Part shown: one piece after another, positions 59,877 to 64,000 of the stretch
Position numbering within the stretch: the stretch's first letter is position 1
How the letters are laid out: the number at the start of each line of letters is the position of its first letter
Source of the DNA: Megalobrama amblycephala
Taxonomy: Eukaryota > Chordata > Actinopteri > Cypriniformes > Xenocyprididae
NCBI RefSeq assembly: GCF_018812025.1
Contig: NC_063057.1
Coordinates: forward strand, 14,413,463-14,477,462
Reading direction: 5' to 3'
DNA: 64,000 bases
Made by a program: the position numbers and the translations under genes
Notes under the pieces: generated by a model
What the model saw: only the letters and a program-made list of their open reading frames with translations
Told to the model about the DNA's origin: nothing
Databases searched by the model: none

Positions 59877-60265
59877 ATAATGTTTTTTGAGCAAGATTAA
59901 TGGTAAGGGAGATTTAGTTTGTTATGCTAATTTAGAAGAGTTTCTGTTAATGTGGGTTTTTGGAGAGTTACCATCACGGTGACAAGTGGTGCATGGAACT
60001 TGGTTTGAAAGCAAGTAAGTTACATCTTTTAAGTTGCTGTACTCATTCAGTAAGTGCTACATCATGCTATTCTTAACATGTTAGCAAATTAGCAAGTTGG
60101 CATTTTCTGAATTAGCTTGTTATAACTAGCAAAATATTTATGTTGAGATAACCTGATAATTTTAAGTTAAATGTATAAATTAGTGTACTGAAATATTTCA
60201 GAACAAGAACAACATTAATGTATGAGTACAACATAAAAATCTTACTTAAACTTTGAGTTTCTTAA

Positions 60266-60962
60266 AGGTGCAATATGTAGTTTTTTCGTCCGCTAGAGGT
60301 CGCCTATTCAAAACAAAAGCGTAGCTTGATGACGCCAAGTTTGAGCGAGGAATCTTGGGACATGTGGTCTTCACCTCACAGCCGGTGGAAAAGAATCGGG
60401 ATAGGACTCGGGCAGCAATCATGTTCATGGATGAGATTATTAACGTTACTGTATTATGAAGCAGAGCAGGACCGAGTGTTATTGGAGCTGAACGAGGCCG
60501 CTAGAGTGATTGTTAATGAGAGAAATGCAACACACGCCTTATGAGCAGCGGAACTTTTATTGTGCCACAGTCACCGGCGCCACTTCCGCTTTTTCCAGTC
60601 ATGAGTATGAGGTAGCGCGGCTCTGTTCATCATATTAGATACATTTGAGTGTGTTGAAAATGATGTTATGACGTAACTCTGTGCCTTCGCTCGGTGGCTG
60701 CTGTGAGACACTTGTTGCACACTGCAGTAAGCTAGATCGATATTAGAATATCACCGAAAACCGAGGCTAACGCCAATATGATGCCATTGACAGGCGACTC
60801 ACTCACACATCCCGGATCCTTGGTTAAAATAGCAATTTTCTCACAATTTACAAATAGTTGGAAACATTTGGGATATTGTAAGTACTCAACTGAACAAAAT
60901 ATATAACACTGGCTCAGTGGGTTTTGGATATTTTACTGCAAAAAAACTTACATTATTGCACC
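60266..60962. mobile_element. TTAA-flanked element, family E
   Basis: Ends AGGTGCAATATGTAGTTTTT and TTACATTATTGCACC, flanked by TTAA (60262-60265 and 60963-60966). The interior contains CCGCTAGAGGTCGCCTATTC and GTAGCTTGATGACGCCAAG. An open frame inside (about 60326-60544) is not recognised. The left end also occurs at 37706. Confidence 0.75.
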
Positions 60963-61292
60963 TTAAACTTAAAAAATTCGCATTCATCTTTTTTGAGTTT
61001 TGACAACTTACTCGGGGTTTACAGTGAAATAAATAACATTTGATTTGCAAGAACTCAAAATAAAAAAGTTAATGAACTAAATCTTTTGTTAATTGCCATC
61101 AAAATGTATGAATTAGCTAACTCAAAACTTCAAGTTAGGAGCAATTAACACGCATGAGTACAACAAACTCAAAACTTGATAGTTCTGCTTACTTAAAATT
61201 GGGAACTCAAAAAAATTAATGTAACTGATTACCTCAAATTTTTTTGAGTTAACCCAACTTATTCAGATTTACAGTGGACCAGAAAGTATCAG

Positions 61293-61900
61293 TAGCTATG
61301 TTTCCATCCAAAGTTATGCATTCAGCTTGTGGAAACTAGAATATCGCATAAAATGTTTGAGAATAAAGCAGCATTTTCATCCCATGTGTTCAAGAGAACA
61401 AATCATCACTTCCTGGAAAACTGGCACAAAAATATCCGTGATAAAAATGGAAGTTGCTGCAATCGCCACTGTGGCTCTTTTTTCCTTCATCATAAATGAC
61501 TTGCGTCTCAGAGTACACAGCTGAAATGCAATAAATGCTGTCATGTTTTCTTGCATTCGGATGCTGGTGTTTGGGAACACAATCGTGTGAGACTCTTTTG
61601 GAAGGTCATTATACCAAATCATTCTGCTGATAGACTTTGGCACAGACATTTCAGATTTCAAGCATTTCCCATCCACTATTTAGTCCACAAAGTCACGTGA
61701 GTTTTTTGTTGTGCATCGAGGGATTATTCTGTAAATGTTTTCATCATAGTTCTTCTTAACAGATAAAAAATGTATTCACATCATTTTTTATGCACATTTT
61801 TAGAATTTATGTGCATCTTGGTGTTTCCATCCAGTTTTTTTTCCTTCAGTGTTTATATCCCAAAATTCGTATAAAAATAGGTGGATTGAAACTTATCTAG
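61293..61900. mobile_element. GTTTCCATCCA inverted-repeat element
   Basis: The left reads TAGCTATGTTTCCATCCAAA; the right ends with the degenerate complement GTGGATTGAAACTTATCTA. A further GTGTTTCCATCCAG lies inside near 61822. Non-coding. Confidence 0.55.
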
Positions 61901-64000
61901 TGGCATCAAAAAGTTTGAAAACTCATGACACAACTACAGTAATTATACAATAACTTATTAATATATAAAATACACATATACTATACATCCCTAACATTGC
62001 AGTGTACTTTTCTAGAGAACAAGGGTAAAGGGCCACCCATGAGCACATTAGAGGAAAGCATGTGGCAGACTTCTAGAGACACTGCTGATTTGTCTGGTGG
62101 TGAGATCTAGGCTTAAACCGTGTGTATCTGCAGGGGGGTCAGGTTGGCGAGACGTGTTATTATGTCATGACAGTTCTCATTGGCACACTTGTATTTGTGT
62201 GTTTTGGGGGAGGAAGGAGGTTGGCTGTGGGGGGGCTGATAGGTGACGCCAAAGACGACCAAGACTGCATGACAACAGACCTCTCATTGGCTGCATAGTG
62301 GCTCTTTTAACCAATCATGCAGTCCCTTGAGTAGGGAAAAAAAACAGATGCTTAGCATTGTGTGAAAGTGCACTCTCTCAAACTAAGAGACGCTGAGAGA
62401 GAGAGAAAGGTTTCAAGTTGTCGAGTTGAGTTTCCCAAAAGACAATTCATCTTTCTTAAGGTGCTGTGATGTGTTTCACAAAAGGAGATATGCAAAAGTT
62501 CAGAGATCATATTTGCATTTTAATAGAGCTTGAAATGCACATTTTCAAAAGCAAACCACCTTCACGCTTCCACCCTTCCCAAGGGTTCATTTTAGAAGCT
62601 TTCCTTGCAAACTTCCAAAACAATACGTCTGGGTACGGCTTACAGGAGCATGTCTGCTGTGTACAGATGTTCATTTCATAAGCTTGTGTCTCTCTCGAAC
62701 GGATGATGATATGTTTTTAGGTCATACTGAACAGACATTGTACAAAAGCAGATAAAACTGATTTCAGAGGGTTAGGAAAGATCAATGTTAACCCTTTCAG
62801 TGTCCAGAAAACTCTTGTGTTTGTGTGTAAATTATACTCTACACATTTTATATCTTCCATTTCCGATGCTATTTTTAGCTATTAATTCATACATGTAATG
62901 AGATTTTCAAACAAAATGCTAGGGAAGTTGATATCAACTGCCCATATATCACACTGAAAATAGAGTCTCGTTAAAAGAATGAAAAGTCGTTTTTGATTAT
63001 TTCTAAGACAAAATATGTTAAGAAATCTCTTTCACTGCTTATTAATATTTAAAAGGATAAATAAATAAATCACAATCATGTGTTGCATCCAAAGTAATGT
63101 GGTCCAAACAACTTTAAATTTCAGGTAATTTGACCTTTTTATGGCAAAGCAAGGTTAGTTAAGGTTGTAGATGTCATGTGGTGTGACTCAAAGACATTAT
63201 TTCTGAAAAAATGAAATTAAATGTGTTATTACTTTTTACTTGAAGGTTAAAACACATGGGATTTATTATTTATCATTTCATTATTGGAAATCATTTTTAT
63301 GAGGTCAGTGTACACAGTATTCAGCAAGCAAACCAAGGGCCTATTCAGCTTAAAATTTACACATATTAAAGCCTGTACTGATACCTATCTGAACAAAACC
63401 TATCCCCACCACCAATCTACTGTCTTTCACCCTGGATACAAACTATAAATAACTGTCAAATCCAACCTGTTGAGGGAATTTCAATAATAACACTGTCAAA
63501 TTGGTTTGTCCCCTAACAAAGGCTGTTTTCTCCCCATCCTGAAGGGTGTTTAAATTAGATGAGTGTCTCTCTCAATCTAGATAAGTCACTGTGTTTCCAT
63601 GTCAACCTGTCTCAGATCGAACCACCGGCTGACACGTTGATGATTAATGTTGTAGAGCCTTGGCTTGTTTGCTTGCACTGATGGAAAATGTGCCAATTTT
63701 ACTAGCCAAAAAAAGATATGGTCAGATATTAAGTGCTGGTCATTGGCTGTTGCTGTTAAGGACATGAGCAGAGAGTTTCAAATAGGTGAATTATTTCATT
63801 TTAATCTGGTTCATTTACATGAACCATGCGAACAAACCGATTCACAAAAACAAAACATATGCTATAATAATATATAAGATTGCTTATACATGCTCGACAG
63901 TTTGTTTACACACAGTCTTGACAGAAACTGAGGGGCCAGTCTGTTCTGCTTCAGGAACCCCAGACAATCCACTTATAATGAAGAGAGAGCAGGCTGTCCC
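61901..64000. other. Unassigned sequence at the window end
   Basis: Apart from the promoter-like segment near 62.3 kb, nothing recognisable on either strand. Confidence 0.35.
62270..62460 (+). promoter_or_regulatory. Possible promoter-like segment
   Basis: Two CCAAT-box motifs in opposite orientation (ATTGG at 62286, CCAAT at 62311), a G-rich stretch just upstream (about 62206-62240), and a GA-rich run (GAGAGAGAGAAAGG) downstream. No linked coding exon was found in either direction, so this is speculative. Confidence 0.15.

Larger units (their letters stand above)
59153..61275. mobile_element. AACTCAAAA-type inverted-repeat host element with nested insertions
   Basis: The left reads CACTGTAAACTCTAACGC and the right ends ATTCAGATTTACAGTG. 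Between them are many TTTGAGTT/AACTCAAA motifs. Insertions at 59334 onward and at 60266-60962 interrupt it. Inverted ends are partly degenerate. Confidence 0.55.

Overview
This is vertebrate nuclear DNA, most likely from a cyprinid-type teleost. Coding exons are small and spliced with GT-AG boundaries, and most of the sequence is repeats. Several of those repeats are ones I recognise from carp, goldfish and zebrafish relatives: TTAA-flanked inverted-repeat elements beginning AGGGTTAGTTCACCC, a tRNA-headed SINE, Tc1-like elements, an L1/Tx1-like LINE, and 'GGTTGCTAGG' minisatellites. There are no operons, ribosome binding sites or CRISPR arrays. Species and family names for repeats are from memory, not from a search.

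Only two genes are supported, both on the minus strand and both encoding secreted leucine-rich-repeat matrix proteins. At the low-coordinate end is the first coding exon of a class I small leucine-rich proteoglycan, best matched to decorin (3151-3412). Its LRR exons must lie beyond position 1. A candidate non-coding first exon with a strong donor and a polypurine tract lies at about 10.6-10.8 kb. At 48.3-51.3 kb is a complete ECM2-like gene: a non-coding exon plus three coding exons that join in frame to 717 codons plus stop. It has a signal peptide, a long cysteine-free Ser/Thr- and Lys-rich region, the cysteine cap CX3CXCX6C, and about 14 LRRs. The order ECM2-like gene upstream, class I SLRP downstream, same strand, matches the ECM2-ASPN arrangement of mammals and suggests an old SLRP cluster.

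The roughly 37 kb between the genes is repeat-dominated. 12.1-13.4 kb: a dead Tc1-like transposon. 13.6-13.9 kb: a hAT-like MITE with an 8-bp target duplication. 15.4-16.7 kb: a composite TTAA element. 18.4-21.6 kb: a foldback element carrying three later insertions. 22.55-28.4 kb: an unusual AT-rich minisatellite bounded by inverted ends, with a 3.37-kb tandem duplication. 30.9-33.2 kb: a dead LINE carrying two insertions, one of them a short relative of the minisatellite element. 35.7-36.7 kb: a TTAA element split by a 663-bp insertion. 37.9-38.8 kb: a TTA-flanked element with a nested 118-bp palindrome. 40-42 kb: a host repeat containing a TTAA element and a solo LTR. 42.2-43.5 kb: a CTG-flanked element. 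Upstream of the ECM2-like gene (51.3-64 kb) I see only repeats and unassigned sequence.

The most unusual structure is the inverted-end element family whose interior is an expandable A-tract/TCGA minisatellite. The short copy in the LINE gives a clean 6-7 bp target duplication; the large copies reach several kilobases. All gene identities are by inspection and memory of families.
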